DNA from: Actinomadura nitritigenes
Lineage (GTDB): Bacteria; Actinomycetota; Actinomycetes; Streptosporangiales; Streptosporangiaceae
Assembly: GCF_017573545.1 (NCBI RefSeq)
Contig: NZ_JAGEOK010000006.1
Coordinates: 1 to 64,000, forward strand
Reading direction: 5' to 3'
Length of the DNA: 64,000 nt
Under the pieces are notes generated by a model, which searched no databases, had not been told where the DNA came from, and saw only the letters and a program-made list of their open reading frames with translations. The position numbers and the translations under genes were made by a program. Positions 1 through 8,665 of the stretch are shown here, piece after piece (positions within the stretch are counted from its first letter, which is position 1; each line of letters begins with the position of its first letter).

Positions 1-1066
1 TGGGCGGTCGGGGGGATCGTGGCCTGGATCGGGGCGGTCCGGGGCGGGTCCTCGGGGCGGCGCGGGCGAGCTCGGGCGGCGGCTGCTCCTCCGCGTAGCC
101 GTCGGGCCGGTAGCCCTCGGGCCGGTACGCGTCGTCGCGGCCGTCGCCGAGGGACCGGCGGCCCTGGTAGGACCGGCCGGCCGGAAGCTCGGGCATCGGC
201 GTCCCGGGGCCGCCGAGCATCCCGCCGGGGGCGCCGCCCGGCACGGCGCCCGCCGCGGCGGGGGGCGCGCCGTGCACCTGGCCGCGCGGCCGCGAGGACG
301 CGCGCAGGAACGACACGATGCAGGCCAGGATCGCGCCGATCGCGAAGCCGATCGCGCCGTTCTGCGGCAGCTTGCTGGGCGTCGGCGCGGTCGGGTCGGC
401 GGTGTCGGTGAACTGGACGCCGTCGTTGTTCTTCGACCGGGCCGACAGCAGGCCGCTCTCGTCCGACTGCATCTTCGCGAGCTGGCTCGCCAGCGCCCGG
501 TACGGCCGCGAGCCCGCCTGCGTCGACTGCATCTGCTCGGTGATCTTCGTCTCCTGCTCCTTCAGCCCCTTGATCTGCTCGTCGAGGTTGCTGTTGTTCG
601 TGGAGACGGTGACGTCCTGGTAGGCCTGCAGCACCGCGTTGGCGATGACGGCGGCCTCGGGCATGTTGGAGCCGGAGGCGGTGACGACCACGACCCCGCC
701 GTCCGGCTTGCTGGAGGTCTTCACCCGGCCGCGCAGCTGCTCGCCGGTGAGGCTCGGGCCGTGCTTGCTCTTGACGATCTCGGCGGCGCGGGCCATCACG
801 GGCGTGGAGCCGGCGAACGCCGCGCGCTGCGCGGTGTAGGCGGCGTACCCCTGCCCGGACACGACGCCCATGCGCAGTGCGTTGTTGTTGTTCGTCGGGT
901 CGGTGACGGCGAACCGCGCGGTGGCGGTCGCGCCGCTGAACAGGATCTGGGTGGCGGCGACCGAGGCGAGGACGCTGGCCAGCACGATGATGAGAGACAT
1001 CAGCCGGTAGCGCCAGACCGCCTCGACGAGGCTGATCTCCGGTGTGACGGGGGTCTGTGCTGTCAT
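1..1066 (-). CDS. Wzz/YveK-like polysaccharide chain-length determinant protein (3' end cut by window edge)
   Basis: Reading leftward from the ATG at 1064-1066 there is an open frame to the window edge, about 355 residues, with no stop. A first membrane segment lies near residues 22-42. It is followed by an extracytoplasmic region of about 190 residues with Gln/Lys-rich stretches that could form coiled coil (near DEQIKGLKEQE). A second membrane segment lies near residues 233-255, and then comes a long Gly/Pro/Arg-rich, probably cytosolic tail. This two-segment layout with a helical loop is typical of Wzz/YveK chain-length regulators, which control polymer length in Wzy-dependent export. No tyrosine-kinase domain is visible in the sequenced part. 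The gene lies 18 bp downstream of a glycosyltransferase on the same strand, so the two are probably co-transcribed. The true C-terminus lies outside the window. Confidence 0.75.
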   Translation of the reverse strand, partial: MTAQTPVTPEISLVEAVWRYRLMSLIIVLASVLASVAATQILFSGATATARFAVTDPTNNNNALRMGVVSGQGYAAYTAQRAAFAGSTPVMARAAEIVKSKHGPSLTGEQLRGRVKTSSKPDGGVVVVTASGSNMPEAAVIANAVLQAYQDVTVSTNNSNLDEQIKGLKEQETKITEQMQSTQAGSRPYRALASQLAKMQSDESGLLSARSKNNDGVQFTDTADPTAPTPSKLPQNGAIGFAIGAILACIVSFLRASSRPRGQVHGAPPAAAGAVPGGAPGGMLGGPGTPMPELPAGRSYQGRRSLGDGRDDAYRPEGYRPDGYAEEQPPPELARAAPRTRPGPPRSRPRSPRPP

Positions 1067-1084
1067 CGGATGCTCTTGGAGTCC

Positions 1085-2245
1085 TCAGGAGGCCGTGGGC
1101 GGGATGGGGTCGGCGTCGGGTCCGGCGAGACGGCGGACGGCGTCCCGCAGCTCGTGGTGGTAACGGTCCTTGCCGAACCGCCGGGCGGCGTCGGCGCCGG
1201 CCCGCTTGGCCATCGCCTGGGCGCCGTCCCAGTCGTCCAGCAGCCGGGCGATCCCGGCCGCCAGGGCGTCCGGGTCGTCGGGGGCGACCAGCACGCCGTT
1301 GTCGCCGTCGGCGACGATCTCGACCAGCCCCTGGGTGGCGCTGGCGACGACCGGCCGGCCGGCGAGCATCGCCTCGACGGCGACGTTACCGAAGGGTTCG
1401 ACGCGCGAGGGGACGATCGCGATGTCCGCCTCGGCGAACGAATTCCACACCGACGGGCGGAAACCGGCGAAGGACACCGCGCCATCGCCGCCGGCGAGGC
1501 CGCGCAGCTCCTCCTCGAACCACTCATACCCGGGGAAGACGCTCCCGACCAGGGTCAGGTTCGCATCGTAGCCGCGATCGCGCAGTGATCGGACGGCGCG
1601 CACCGCCACATCGGAGCCCTTGCGCGGCGACAGCCGCCCGACCAGGACGATCCGGGCGGGCCCGTCGAGCACCGCGCGCGGCGGCGCGACCGGCTCGGGC
1701 GGCTCCTCGACCCCGTTGTAGATGATCTGGGCGCCGCGGCCGGCGGAGCCGAGGGCGGCGGCGCTGGCGCGGCTGTTGACGACGACGGAGCGCGCGAGCC
1801 GCAGCGGCATCGACAGCGCGGCGCGCACCGGGCCGGGCACGTCGTCCTCGGCCTCGTGCACGTGGCACAGCGAGGGCACGCGGGCGAGCCGGCCGGCGAG
1901 CAGCCACAGCGGGATCGTCACGGTGTTGACGTAGAGCGCGGCGGCCCGTTCGCGGCGCAGCAGCCGCCAGGCCCTCGGCAGCGCGCGGGCCGCGGCGAAC
2001 GCCAGCCGGACGAGGCCGAACGGCGTCATGTACGACTTGCGCAGGACCGGGACGGGCAGGACGACGACCTCGGCGCCCGCGTCCCTCAGCACCGGCGCGA
2101 GCGGCCCGTCCGCGGGCAGCGTCACGATGACGCGGTGACCGGGGACCAGTGCGCGCACCGACTCCACGAGCATCCGGTCGGACCCGTAGAGATCGGGCGA
2201 CGGGTGCGCCAGCACCACCGCGGACCTCGCGTCCCGTTCGGCCAC
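1085..2245 (-). CDS. Glycosyltransferase family 4
   Basis: This 386-residue protein has the GT-B layout. The N-terminal acceptor domain carries the Ser/Asp-rich entry motif HPSPDLYGSDRM. The C-terminal donor domain begins near LVGRLSPRKGSDV and contains the GT4 signature EPFGNVAVEAMLAGRPVVAS, with the Glu pair that contacts the sugar nucleotide. It probably transfers a hexose from an NDP-sugar to a lipid-linked repeat unit on the cytoplasmic face of the membrane; donor and acceptor cannot be read from sequence. The start is a GTG at 2243-2245 with a strong AGAAGGAGGGG ribosome-binding site. It precedes the Wzz-like gene in the same direction and is divergent from the next glycosyltransferase. 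Confidence 0.9.
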   Translation of the reverse strand: MAERDARSAVVLAHPSPDLYGSDRMLVESVRALVPGHRVIVTLPADGPLAPVLRDAGAEVVVLPVPVLRKSYMTPFGLVRLAFAAARALPRAWRLLRRERAAALYVNTVTIPLWLLAGRLARVPSLCHVHEAEDDVPGPVRAALSMPLRLARSVVVNSRASAAALGSAGRGAQIIYNGVEEPPEPVAPPRAVLDGPARIVLVGRLSPRKGSDVAVRAVRSLRDRGYDANLTLVGSVFPGYEWFEEELRGLAGGDGAVSFAGFRPSVWNSFAEADIAIVPSRVEPFGNVAVEAMLAGRPVVASATQGLVEIVADGDNGVLVAPDDPDALAAGIARLLDDWDGAQAMAKRAGADAARRFGKDRYHHELRDAVRRLAGPDADPIPPTAS

Positions 2246-2394
2246 TTGCCCCTCCTTCTGGTGATCCAGCCCCCTGGATACCAGTCTCCCGCAACCTTCA
2301 GATTAACTGTCGTTTACCGCAAGGACGCGCAACCCCCCTTCCGCATAATCTGGGCGGATCAATCACAAAGTGACGGTAATGGCTGGGGGTCAGG
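2246..2394. promoter_or_regulatory. Divergent promoter region between two glycosyltransferase genes
   Basis: This 149 bp gap separates two divergently transcribed glycosyltransferase genes and must hold both promoters. It is clearly more AT-rich than its surroundings. CATAAT and GGTAAT hexamers can be seen in its right half, but no -35 partner is convincing, so no exact promoter is assigned. Confidence 0.4.
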
Positions 2395-3537
2395 GTGCGC
2401 ATCGCCATGGTAGGGACGCGCGGGGTGCCGGCGCGGTACGGCGGCTTCGAGACGGCGGTCGAGGAGATCGGCAAGCGGCTCGCGGCGGGCGGGCACGAGG
2501 TCACCGTCTACTGCCGGGGCGAGCGCCACCCGGAGCCCGAGTACCTGGGCATGCGGCTGGTGTACCTGCCGGCGATCGAGAAGAAGGTCGCCGAGACGCT
2601 CAGCCACACCGGGCTGTCGGTGCTGCACGCCTTCCGCAGCAAGATCGGCAAGGAGGGCGCGGACGTCGCGCTGCTGTTCAACGCGGCGAACGCGCCGATG
2701 CTGCCGGTCCTGCGGACGCTGCGGATCCCGGTCGCGACGCACGTCGACGGCCTGGAGTGGAAGCGCACCAAGTGGAGCGGCACCGGGCAGAAGTACTACC
2801 GGGCCGCCGAGGCGATGGCGGTGCGCTGGTCGGACGCGCTGATCGCCGACGCCGTCGGCATCCAGGACTACTACCGCGAGCGGTTCGACGCCGACACGGT
2901 GTTCATCCCGTACGGCGCGCCGATCCTGACCAGCACCGACACCGGGAAGCTGGCGGAGGCGGGGTACGAGCCGGGCGGGTTCCACCTGGTCGTGGCCCGG
3001 TTCGAGCCGGAGAACCACGTGCACCTGGCGGTGGAGGGCTACCGGCGCAGCAGGGCCGCGAAGCCGCTCGTCGTCGTCGGCTCGGCGCCGTACGCCGACG
3101 AGTACACCGCGAAGGTGAAGGAGCTGGCGGGCGACGACCCGCGCATCACCTTCATGGGCGGCGTGTGGGACCAGGACCTGCTGGACGCCCTGTACGCGGG
3201 CGCGCTCACCTACGTCCACGGCCACTCGGTCGGCGGGACGAACCCGTCGCTGCTGCGCGCGATGGGCGCCGGGGCGTCCGTGCTGGCCTACGACGTGAAC
3301 TTCAACCGCGAGGTGCTGGGCGAGGAGGCGGGCCGGTTCTTCGCCGACGCGGCGGAGCTGGCGGCGCAGGTGGAGGCGGCGGAGGCCGACCCGGGCGCGG
3401 CGGCCGACCGGGGCGACGCGGCGCGCAAGCGGGCGGCGGAGCGGTACGTGTGGGACGACGTCGCGGCGTCCTACGAGCGGCTGTGCGAGGACCTGATGGC
3501 CGGTCGCCGTACGCGCAAGACCATTCGCGGTAAGTGA
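2395..3537 (+). CDS. Glycosyltransferase (GT4, DUF1972/rhamnosyltransferase-like N-terminus)
   Basis: This 380-residue GT-B protein begins with MVGTRGVPARYGGFET, the hallmark of the DUF1972 subgroup of GT4 enzymes often annotated as rhamnosyl- or galactosyltransferases in polysaccharide clusters. The donor domain includes HGHSVGGTNPSLLRAMGAG, where the usual E(x7)E element is replaced by the GGTNPSLLRAM form typical of this subgroup. The start is taken as the GTG at 2395; a downstream ATG at 2407 is possible. With a complete dTDP-rhamnose pathway nearby, rhamnose transfer is a reasonable guess but is not shown by sequence. The following kinase-like gene starts 4 bp after the stop, so the two are probably co-translated. 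Confidence 0.88.
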   Translation: MRIAMVGTRGVPARYGGFETAVEEIGKRLAAGGHEVTVYCRGERHPEPEYLGMRLVYLPAIEKKVAETLSHTGLSVLHAFRSKIGKEGADVALLFNAANAPMLPVLRTLRIPVATHVDGLEWKRTKWSGTGQKYYRAAEAMAVRWSDALIADAVGIQDYYRERFDADTVFIPYGAPILTSTDTGKLAEAGYEPGGFHLVVARFEPENHVHLAVEGYRRSRAAKPLVVVGSAPYADEYTAKVKELAGDDPRITFMGGVWDQDLLDALYAGALTYVHGHSVGGTNPSLLRAMGAGASVLAYDVNFNREVLGEEAGRFFADAAELAAQVEAAEADPGAAADRGDAARKRAAERYVWDDVAASYERLCEDLMAGRRTRKTIRGK

Positions 3538-3541
3538 CGGC

Positions 3542-4459
3542 ATGACCGAGCAGATGACCACATCCGGTCATGAGTTCGTCCGCCCCCGGATGGGTACCGG
3601 CAATGTCCTGGTACCTGCCGATTCACGGCGCGGTGCCCGCGCCGGCGTCTCGCTGTTCACCCGGTCGAAGCTCCCCGCTCTGGCCGCCCAGTGGGTGCTG
3701 TACGGCGCGGTGGCGGTCGCCGGGCCGCGCGTCCTGCCGGGCCCCCGCGTCCGGTGGGAGCCGCCGGGAGGACCGGAGCGGTGGCGGACGCTGGTCGACC
3801 GGATCGGCACGTTCGACGGCCTCGCCCTCTACGAGCGCCCGCAGGCGTCCCGGACGGGCCTGGCGGCGGTGCTGCTGCGCGACGGGCGCCCCACCGGGTT
3901 CCTCAAGCTCCGCGACGACCCCGGCGAGCTGGACCGCGAGGAGCGCGCGCTGTCGGCGTTCCCCGAGGGCCGCGCGGACGGCTTCCGCGTCCCCCGCGTC
4001 CTGGACCGCGACGAGACCGCCGGATGGCACTGGATGGTGATCGAGGCGATGCCGCCGCGCCCGGCCCGCCCGGTGCGCGGGATCGCGCTGGCGCCGCTGC
4101 TGGCGGACCTGCAGCGGCGGCTCGCGGCGGTGCTGCCCCGCCCGTCCGGCACCCCGGACCACTGGGCGCCGATGCACGGCGACCTGACGGCCTGGAACCT
4201 GCGGCACTGCGGCCGGGGCCTGCCGTGGCTGATCGACTGGGAGGACGCGGCGTGGGCGCCGCCGGGCGCCGACCTCGTCTACTACGAGGCGACGCACGCC
4301 ACCGTGTTCGGGAAGCCGTCCGGACGCGACGACGTGAGCGGCTGCGGAGAGGCGGCGGAGTTCTGGCTGAAGCGGGTCGCGCAGCGTTCCGCAAGCGACC
4401 ACGACGCCACCTTCAACACCCGGCTCAGCGAGATCCTGCGGGGCATGGGACGGGGCTGA
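3542..4459 (+). CDS. APH/choline-kinase-fold phosphotransferase
   Basis: The protein has 305 residues. Its C-terminal half shows the aminoglycoside-phosphotransferase catalytic loop MHGDLTAWNLR (Asp and Asn in HGDxxxxN) and the metal-binding IDWEDA motif. The N-terminal lobe is weak, with no obvious glycine-rich loop, and the first 60 residues look divergent. Known relatives phosphorylate small alcohols, sugars or antibiotics. Here the gene sits directly behind a glycosyltransferase, and a perfect terminator follows it, so it belongs to the two-gene glycan unit. A role in phosphorylating a sugar or glycan intermediate is inference. An antibiotic-resistance label would not be justified. Confidence 0.75.
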   Translation: MTEQMTTSGHEFVRPRMGTGNVLVPADSRRGARAGVSLFTRSKLPALAAQWVLYGAVAVAGPRVLPGPRVRWEPPGGPERWRTLVDRIGTFDGLALYERPQASRTGLAAVLLRDGRPTGFLKLRDDPGELDREERALSAFPEGRADGFRVPRVLDRDETAGWHWMVIEAMPPRPARPVRGIALAPLLADLQRRLAAVLPRPSGTPDHWAPMHGDLTAWNLRHCGRGLPWLIDWEDAAWAPPGADLVYYEATHATVFGKPSGRDDVSGCGEAAEFWLKRVAQRSASDHDATFNTRLSEILRGMGRG

Positions 4460-4503
4460 GCCCCCGGCCGGGCCACGGGTCCGCCGCCCCGCGCGCGCAC
4501 GAC

Positions 4504-4538
4504 GAACGCGCCCCGGTGACGTCCACCGGGGCGCGTTC
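4504..4538. terminator. Bidirectional hairpin terminator
   Basis: A perfect 15 bp inverted repeat (arms 4504-4518 and 4524-4538, 5-base loop) lies between the convergent ends of the kinase-like gene and the first propeller paralogue. It can serve both strands. No long U tract follows, which is common in high-GC actinomycetes. Confidence 0.85.
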
Positions 4539-4564
4539 TCGCGTCAGGGGTCAGTTCACGCGGG

Positions 4565-6226
4565 TCACCAGGTGACGGCCGTGGAGACCGGACCGGTGAT
4601 GGTGTTGCCCAGCGGGTCCTTCACGCGGATCCGGTAGGTGTGCTTGCCCCTCGCCATGCTGGTGTCGGTGAAGGACATCGACGGCTCGGCCCAGAACTTC
4701 GACAGCCGCTTGACGGTGGTCAGCGCGGTCGTCGAGTTGTCGCGCAGCACCTCGTAGTGCAGCCAGCCGTTGTCCATGTCCCAGGTGCCGGCCCAGGACA
4801 CCTTCAGGCCGGTGGACGTCTTGGTCACGGTGGGCGCCTTCAGGGAGCCGCTCTCCGGCCCGACCTTGTTCGCCGCGTTGGCCTTGATGGTGAACCGGAC
4901 GAGGCCCGCCTGCGCCTTGCCGTTCACGTTCGGGAACTCGCCGCCCATCGCGACGTAGCTGCTGTTGCCCGTGACGGCCCACGCCGCCTGGTACTGCTGG
5001 GTGAAGGTGCCCATGCCGAGCTTCGGGAACCAGTCCAGGAGCTGCGGGATCGGCTGCCCGCTGTAGTTGCTGTTGGTGCCCGGCTTGGCCTTGTCGGTGC
5101 CGCGCGCGTCGAAGGTCTCGGCGAGCGTGCGGTGGTACGTCTCCGGGTCCGTCTCGGGGAACGCGCCGAGCGAGGTGCAGTCGTGCGCGTGGCCGACGCT
5201 GTAGACGGTCTGGCCGACGGGCAGGATGCCGTAGGTGGCTCCGTAGCAGTTGTCCAGCCACACCAGGGCGCCGTCGCTCGCCTTGGCGGCGAACCGGCCG
5301 TCGAACCAGTGGTACCGCTCGCCGTCGGCCGAGCCGTAGACGACGCCGTTCTGGATCCGCAGGTCCGTGACGTAGGAGTAGCCGTACTTGCCCGCGCTGT
5401 CGGGCTCGGTGGCCTTGGCCGGGATCGGCTTGCTGCTCCACGGCAGCGTCCCGCCGTTGGTCGCGCTGACGGCGCCGATGCCGACGTGCTTCTCGCCGTT
5501 CAACTGCTGGAACCGGCCGCCGACGATCACGCGGTCGCCGTACACGGCGAGCGCGTAGACCTCGTCGTCGTTCGCGGCGGGCTTCCAGGTGTCGATGTTG
5601 GAGCCGTCGGAGGCCTTCACCGCCGCGAGCCGCGTCCGCGACTTGCCGTTGACGTTGAAGAAGTTGCCGCCGACGTACACGGTCGAGTCGGTCGCCGCGA
5701 TCGCCCGCACCCGGTTGTGCACGTTCGGCGCGAACGAGTCGATCAGCGCGCCGGTGGCGGTGTCGAACGCGGCGAGGTGGTTGTGCGCCTTGCCGTCCAC
5801 CTTGGTGAAGTCGCCGCCGACGTAGACGCGCTTGCCGTCCGGCGAGGCCATGATGCGCAGGCCCTGGCCGTCGAGGGTGTGCACGAAGCCGGTGCTGAGC
5901 TTCCCGGTCGTCAGGTCGAACGCCATGATGTTGCCGCGGGCGACCTCGCCGGTCCCGCCCGCCTTGACGCCCGCCGGGCGCGCCTTGGTGAAGTTCCCGG
6001 TCGCGTAGACGGTGTTGCCGACCGTCGCCATGCTCCACACGACCCCGTTGACCTGCGCGGTCGGGAGCGGGTCGGCGCTCACGGTCGCGGGCACGCCCGA
6101 GGCCGGCATGGTGTCGGCCGCGACCGGCCCGGCCGGGGCGAGAGCGGCGCCCACGAGCGAGAGGGCGGCGGCGGCCCCCAGGCTCGCGCGCACGCTGGTA
6201 CGGCGCTGTCGCAAAGAAGCACTCAC
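4565..6226 (-). CDS. Secreted beta-propeller-like protein with C-terminal Fn3-like domain (paralogue 1)
   Basis: This 553-residue protein begins with a signal peptide: an Arg-rich start, a hydrophobic Ala/Leu stretch to about residue 35, and an AxA-like site before DTMPASG. Residues about 45-440 hold repeated blades of the type NTVYATGNFTK, KRVYVGGDFTKVDGK and STVYVGGNFFNVNGK, resembling delta-60/propeller repeats. The last 90 residues look like a fibronectin-III or Ig fold. Two conserved Cys (DNCYGATYG and HAHDCTSLG) could form a disulfide outside the cell. The start is GTG with AGGGGA upstream. A close paralogue lies immediately upstream with its own promoter and terminator. The function is unknown; binding or processing the exported glycan is inference from location. 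Confidence 0.8.
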   Translation of the reverse strand: MSASLRQRRTSVRASLGAAAALSLVGAALAPAGPVAADTMPASGVPATVSADPLPTAQVNGVVWSMATVGNTVYATGNFTKARPAGVKAGGTGEVARGNIMAFDLTTGKLSTGFVHTLDGQGLRIMASPDGKRVYVGGDFTKVDGKAHNHLAAFDTATGALIDSFAPNVHNRVRAIAATDSTVYVGGNFFNVNGKSRTRLAAVKASDGSNIDTWKPAANDDEVYALAVYGDRVIVGGRFQQLNGEKHVGIGAVSATNGGTLPWSSKPIPAKATEPDSAGKYGYSYVTDLRIQNGVVYGSADGERYHWFDGRFAAKASDGALVWLDNCYGATYGILPVGQTVYSVGHAHDCTSLGAFPETDPETYHRTLAETFDARGTDKAKPGTNSNYSGQPIPQLLDWFPKLGMGTFTQQYQAAWAVTGNSSYVAMGGEFPNVNGKAQAGLVRFTIKANAANKVGPESGSLKAPTVTKTSTGLKVSWAGTWDMDNGWLHYEVLRDNSTTALTTVKRLSKFWAEPSMSFTDTSMARGKHTYRIRVKDPLGNTITGPVSTAVTW

Positions 6227-6286
6227 GAGTCGGTTCCCCTAAAGCACGTGACCCCCGGTGACCCCCTCGGCCACTCCGGTCTGGCG

Positions 6287-6348
6287 ATCTTAGTGGCCCC
6301 CGGGCGCCGCCCATCCGCGGAATTATGAAATCGTGATGGAAATCGCTT
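6287..6348 (-). promoter_or_regulatory. Promoter and conserved upstream box of propeller paralogue 1
   Basis: On the minus strand a TAAGAT -10 hexamer (6287-6292) lies about 60 bp before the GTG start. A 24 bp box at 6325-6348 begins exactly 32 bp upstream of it. The box matches the one before paralogue 2 at 21 of 24 positions, with the same 32 bp distance to that gene's -10, so it is probably an activator or operator site. Confidence 0.6.
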
Positions 6349-6402
6349 ACAGAGCGCTTGATACCGACTGCTCAGCGCAGTATGGCCAATTCCGGAAATA
6401 GA

Positions 6403-6436
6403 AAAGCGCCCCGAGGTGTCAACCTCGGGGCGCTTT
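6403..6436 (-). terminator. Intrinsic terminator of propeller paralogue 2
   Basis: A perfect 15 bp stem (6403-6417 with 6422-6436) with a 4-base loop lies 35 bp after the stop of paralogue 2. On the minus strand it ends in CTTTTC, giving a short U run, so paralogue 2 is probably transcribed alone. Confidence 0.88.
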
Positions 6437-6470
6437 CACGCGTCGGGGGTCCCGGTCGCCCGGGACGCCG

Positions 6471-8114
6471 TCACCGCTGGACGGAGTTGGACGCCGCGCT
6501 CTTCACGGCGTTCCCGCTCGGGTCGACCGCGCGGATCTTGTAGGTGTGGGTGCCCTTCGGGGCGCTCGTGTCGGTGTAGGTGAGGGTCGCCGGGTTCCAG
6601 AACGAGGCCGACTTCTCCAGCGTCGCGATCGGGGTCGTGCCGCCGTCGCGCAGCACCTGGTACTTCAGCGTGGCGTTGTCCATGTCCCAGGTGGTCCTCC
6701 ACGTGACGCGGATGCCGCCGCTGCGCAGGCTCGCCGTCGGCGCCTTCAGGTCGGCCGCCTCCGGGCCCACCTTGTTCGGCGCGTCCGCCTTCACCGCGAA
6801 CCGGACGAGGCCCGCCTGCGCCTTGCCGTTCACCTTCGGGAACTCGCCGCCCATCGCGACGTAGCCGCCGTTGCCGGTGACCGCCCACGCCGCCTGGTAC
6901 TGCTGCGTGAACGACCCGATGGCGAGCTTGGGGAACCAGTGCAGCAGGCTCGGGACCGGCTGCCTGCTGTAGTTGCTGTTGGTGCCCGGCGAGCCCTGGT
7001 CGGTGCCGGTCGCGACCTTGGTCTCCGACAGCGCCCGGTGGTTGGTCTGCGGGCTGGTGTCGGGGAACGCGCCGAGCGAGGTGCAGTCGTGCGCGTGCGA
7101 CACGCTGTAGACCTCGTTGGCCACCGGGTACATGCCGTAGGTCGCGCCGTAGCAGTTGTCCAGCCACACCAGGTCGCCGCTGTCGGCCTTGGCGGCGAAC
7201 CGGCCGTCGAACCAGTGCCAGCCCTCGCCGTCGGCGCCGCCGTAGACGATGCCGTCGTCGACGCGCAGGTCCGTCACGTACGAGAAGTGCTTGCTGTCGA
7301 GCTTCGTGGGGATCGGCCGGCTGCTCCACGGCAGCGTGCCGCCGTTGTTCGCGCTGACCGCGGCGATGCCGACGTGGGTCTCGCCGTTCAGCTTCTGGAA
7401 CTTGCCGCCGACGAGCACGCGGTCGCCGTACAGCGCGAGCGCGTAGACCTCGTCGTCGTCGGCGGTCGGCCGCCACGTCCCGACGTTGGACCCGTCGGAC
7501 GCCTTGACCGCCGCCAGCCGCGCCCGGCCGCTGCCGTTGACGTTGAAGAAGTTGCCGCCGACGTACACGGTCGAGTCGGTCGCCGCGATCGCGCGCACCC
7601 GGTTGTGCACGTTCGGCGCGAACGAGTCGATCAGCGCGCCGGTCGTGGTGTCGAACGCGGCGAGGTGGCCGTGCGGCTTGCCGTCGACCTGGGTGAAGTC
7701 GCCGCCGACGTACACCCGGCTGCCGTCCGGCGACGCGATGATCCGCAGTCCCTGGCCGTCGAGCGAGTGCACGAACGTGGTGCTGAGCTTCCCGGTCGTC
7801 AGGTCGAACGCCAGGATGTTGGACCGGGTGACCTCGCCGGCGCCGCCCTCGGCGACGCCCGCCGGGCGCGCCTTGGTGAAGTTCCCGGTCGCGTAGACGG
7901 TGTTGCCGACCGTCGCCATGCTCCACACCACACCGTTGACCTGCGCCGTCGGCAGCGGGTCGGCGCTGACGGTGGCCGGCGTCCCGGACGGCGGGTCGGT
8001 GTCGGCGGCGGCCGGACCGGCCGGCCCGAGCACCGCGCCGGCCAGCGAGAGGGCGGCGGCCGCCGCCAGGCCCGCGCGGACCGTCGTCCGGCGCTGTCGC
8101 AGAAGAGCTCTCAC
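6471..8114 (-). CDS. Secreted beta-propeller-like protein with C-terminal Fn3-like domain (paralogue 2)
   Basis: This 547-residue protein is a close copy of the neighbouring 553-residue one. It has the same signal peptide layout, the same repeat blades (VYVGGDFTQVDGK, VYVGGNFFNVNG), the same paired Cys motifs (LDNCYGATYG, HAHDCTSLG) and the same C-terminal Ig/Fn3-like domain ending near PKGTHTYKIRAVDP. The main differences are a shorter loop near residue 275 and a different C-terminal tail. The start is GTG-like with a GGGGA ribosome-binding site before CTCGTGAG. It has its own terminator and an upstream box matching that of its paralogue, so the pair looks like a recent tandem duplication kept under common control. 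The molecular function is not known. Confidence 0.8.
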   Translation of the reverse strand: MRALLRQRRTTVRAGLAAAAALSLAGAVLGPAGPAAADTDPPSGTPATVSADPLPTAQVNGVVWSMATVGNTVYATGNFTKARPAGVAEGGAGEVTRSNILAFDLTTGKLSTTFVHSLDGQGLRIIASPDGSRVYVGGDFTQVDGKPHGHLAAFDTTTGALIDSFAPNVHNRVRAIAATDSTVYVGGNFFNVNGSGRARLAAVKASDGSNVGTWRPTADDDEVYALALYGDRVLVGGKFQKLNGETHVGIAAVSANNGGTLPWSSRPIPTKLDSKHFSYVTDLRVDDGIVYGGADGEGWHWFDGRFAAKADSGDLVWLDNCYGATYGMYPVANEVYSVSHAHDCTSLGAFPDTSPQTNHRALSETKVATGTDQGSPGTNSNYSRQPVPSLLHWFPKLAIGSFTQQYQAAWAVTGNGGYVAMGGEFPKVNGKAQAGLVRFAVKADAPNKVGPEAADLKAPTASLRSGGIRVTWRTTWDMDNATLKYQVLRDGGTTPIATLEKSASFWNPATLTYTDTSAPKGTHTYKIRAVDPSGNAVKSAASNSVQR

Positions 8115-8170
8115 GAGTCGGATCCCCTAAGCCTTGGCCCGGTGGCCACCACGGCCACTCCGGTGCAGGG

Positions 8171-8232
8171 ATCCTATTGGGCCACCAATCCGATACATCC
8201 GGCCCTCTATGAAATCGTGACCGAAGTCGCTT
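8171..8232 (-). promoter_or_regulatory. Promoter and conserved upstream box of propeller paralogue 2
   Basis: The -10 hexamer is TAGGAT (8171-8176, minus strand), 57 bp before the start. The 24 bp box at 8209-8232 is the counterpart of 6325-6348 and lies at the identical 32 bp distance. A shared CCGGAGTGGCC element lies between the -10 and the start in both genes. Confidence 0.6.
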
Positions 8233-8264
8233 CCGCTGGCTGACCGGGGAGAACCCGATCTTCG

Positions 8265-8334
8265 GCGCGGCACGGGCGAGCCCCCGGGCGCGGCACGGGC
8301 GAGCCCCCGGGCGCGGCACGGGAGAGCGCCCCGG
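8265..8334. repeat. Short tandem repeat, about 23 bp unit, three copies
   Basis: Two identical 23 bp units (8265-8287, 8288-8310) are followed by a third 24 bp diverged unit (8311-8334). They lie in the 550 bp gap (8115-8665) between paralogue 2 and the lipoprotein gene. Apart from the paralogue 2 promoter and this repeat, nothing else stands out in that gap. Confidence 0.7.
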
Positions 8335-8665
8335 GCGCGGCCCGGTCCGCGCCCGGCAGTCGCCCCGCCCGGCAGTCACCCCGCCGTGCGATCCGCCGCC
8401 CGATGGACAGCCGCCTGCGGTGGTCATGCTCCGCAGGAACCCGTTGACCTGCGCGGCGCAAAAGCGGTGAAGACGGCTATCGCCGTTTTACGGACGCGCG
8501 GCGCACGCCGGTGCGAAGGTACAGATCCCACTGACCAATCCCCCGCCGATCGTCTCCGGTGCCCCCTCGGTCCGGAGTGAGAGAGCAGGTGGATCCCGGG
8601 TTCCTGTCTAAACTGTTCTGCCCTGGAACCTTCGTTTCGTTTTCCACTGATGAGGAGAAAGCCGG

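Noticed and set aside
272..1588. Long open frames antisense to the Wzz-like and glycosyltransferase genes
   Set aside because: High GC keeps several frames open. These frames are Arg/Ala/Gly-rich with no family motif, while the opposite strand encodes recognisable proteins with ribosome-binding sites.
3542..4459. Aminoglycoside resistance gene
   Set aside because: Only the general APH fold is visible. The operon context is glycan synthesis, and the N-terminal lobe is divergent.
8265..8334. CRISPR array
   Set aside because: The units are adjacent with no spacers, and there are no cas genes.
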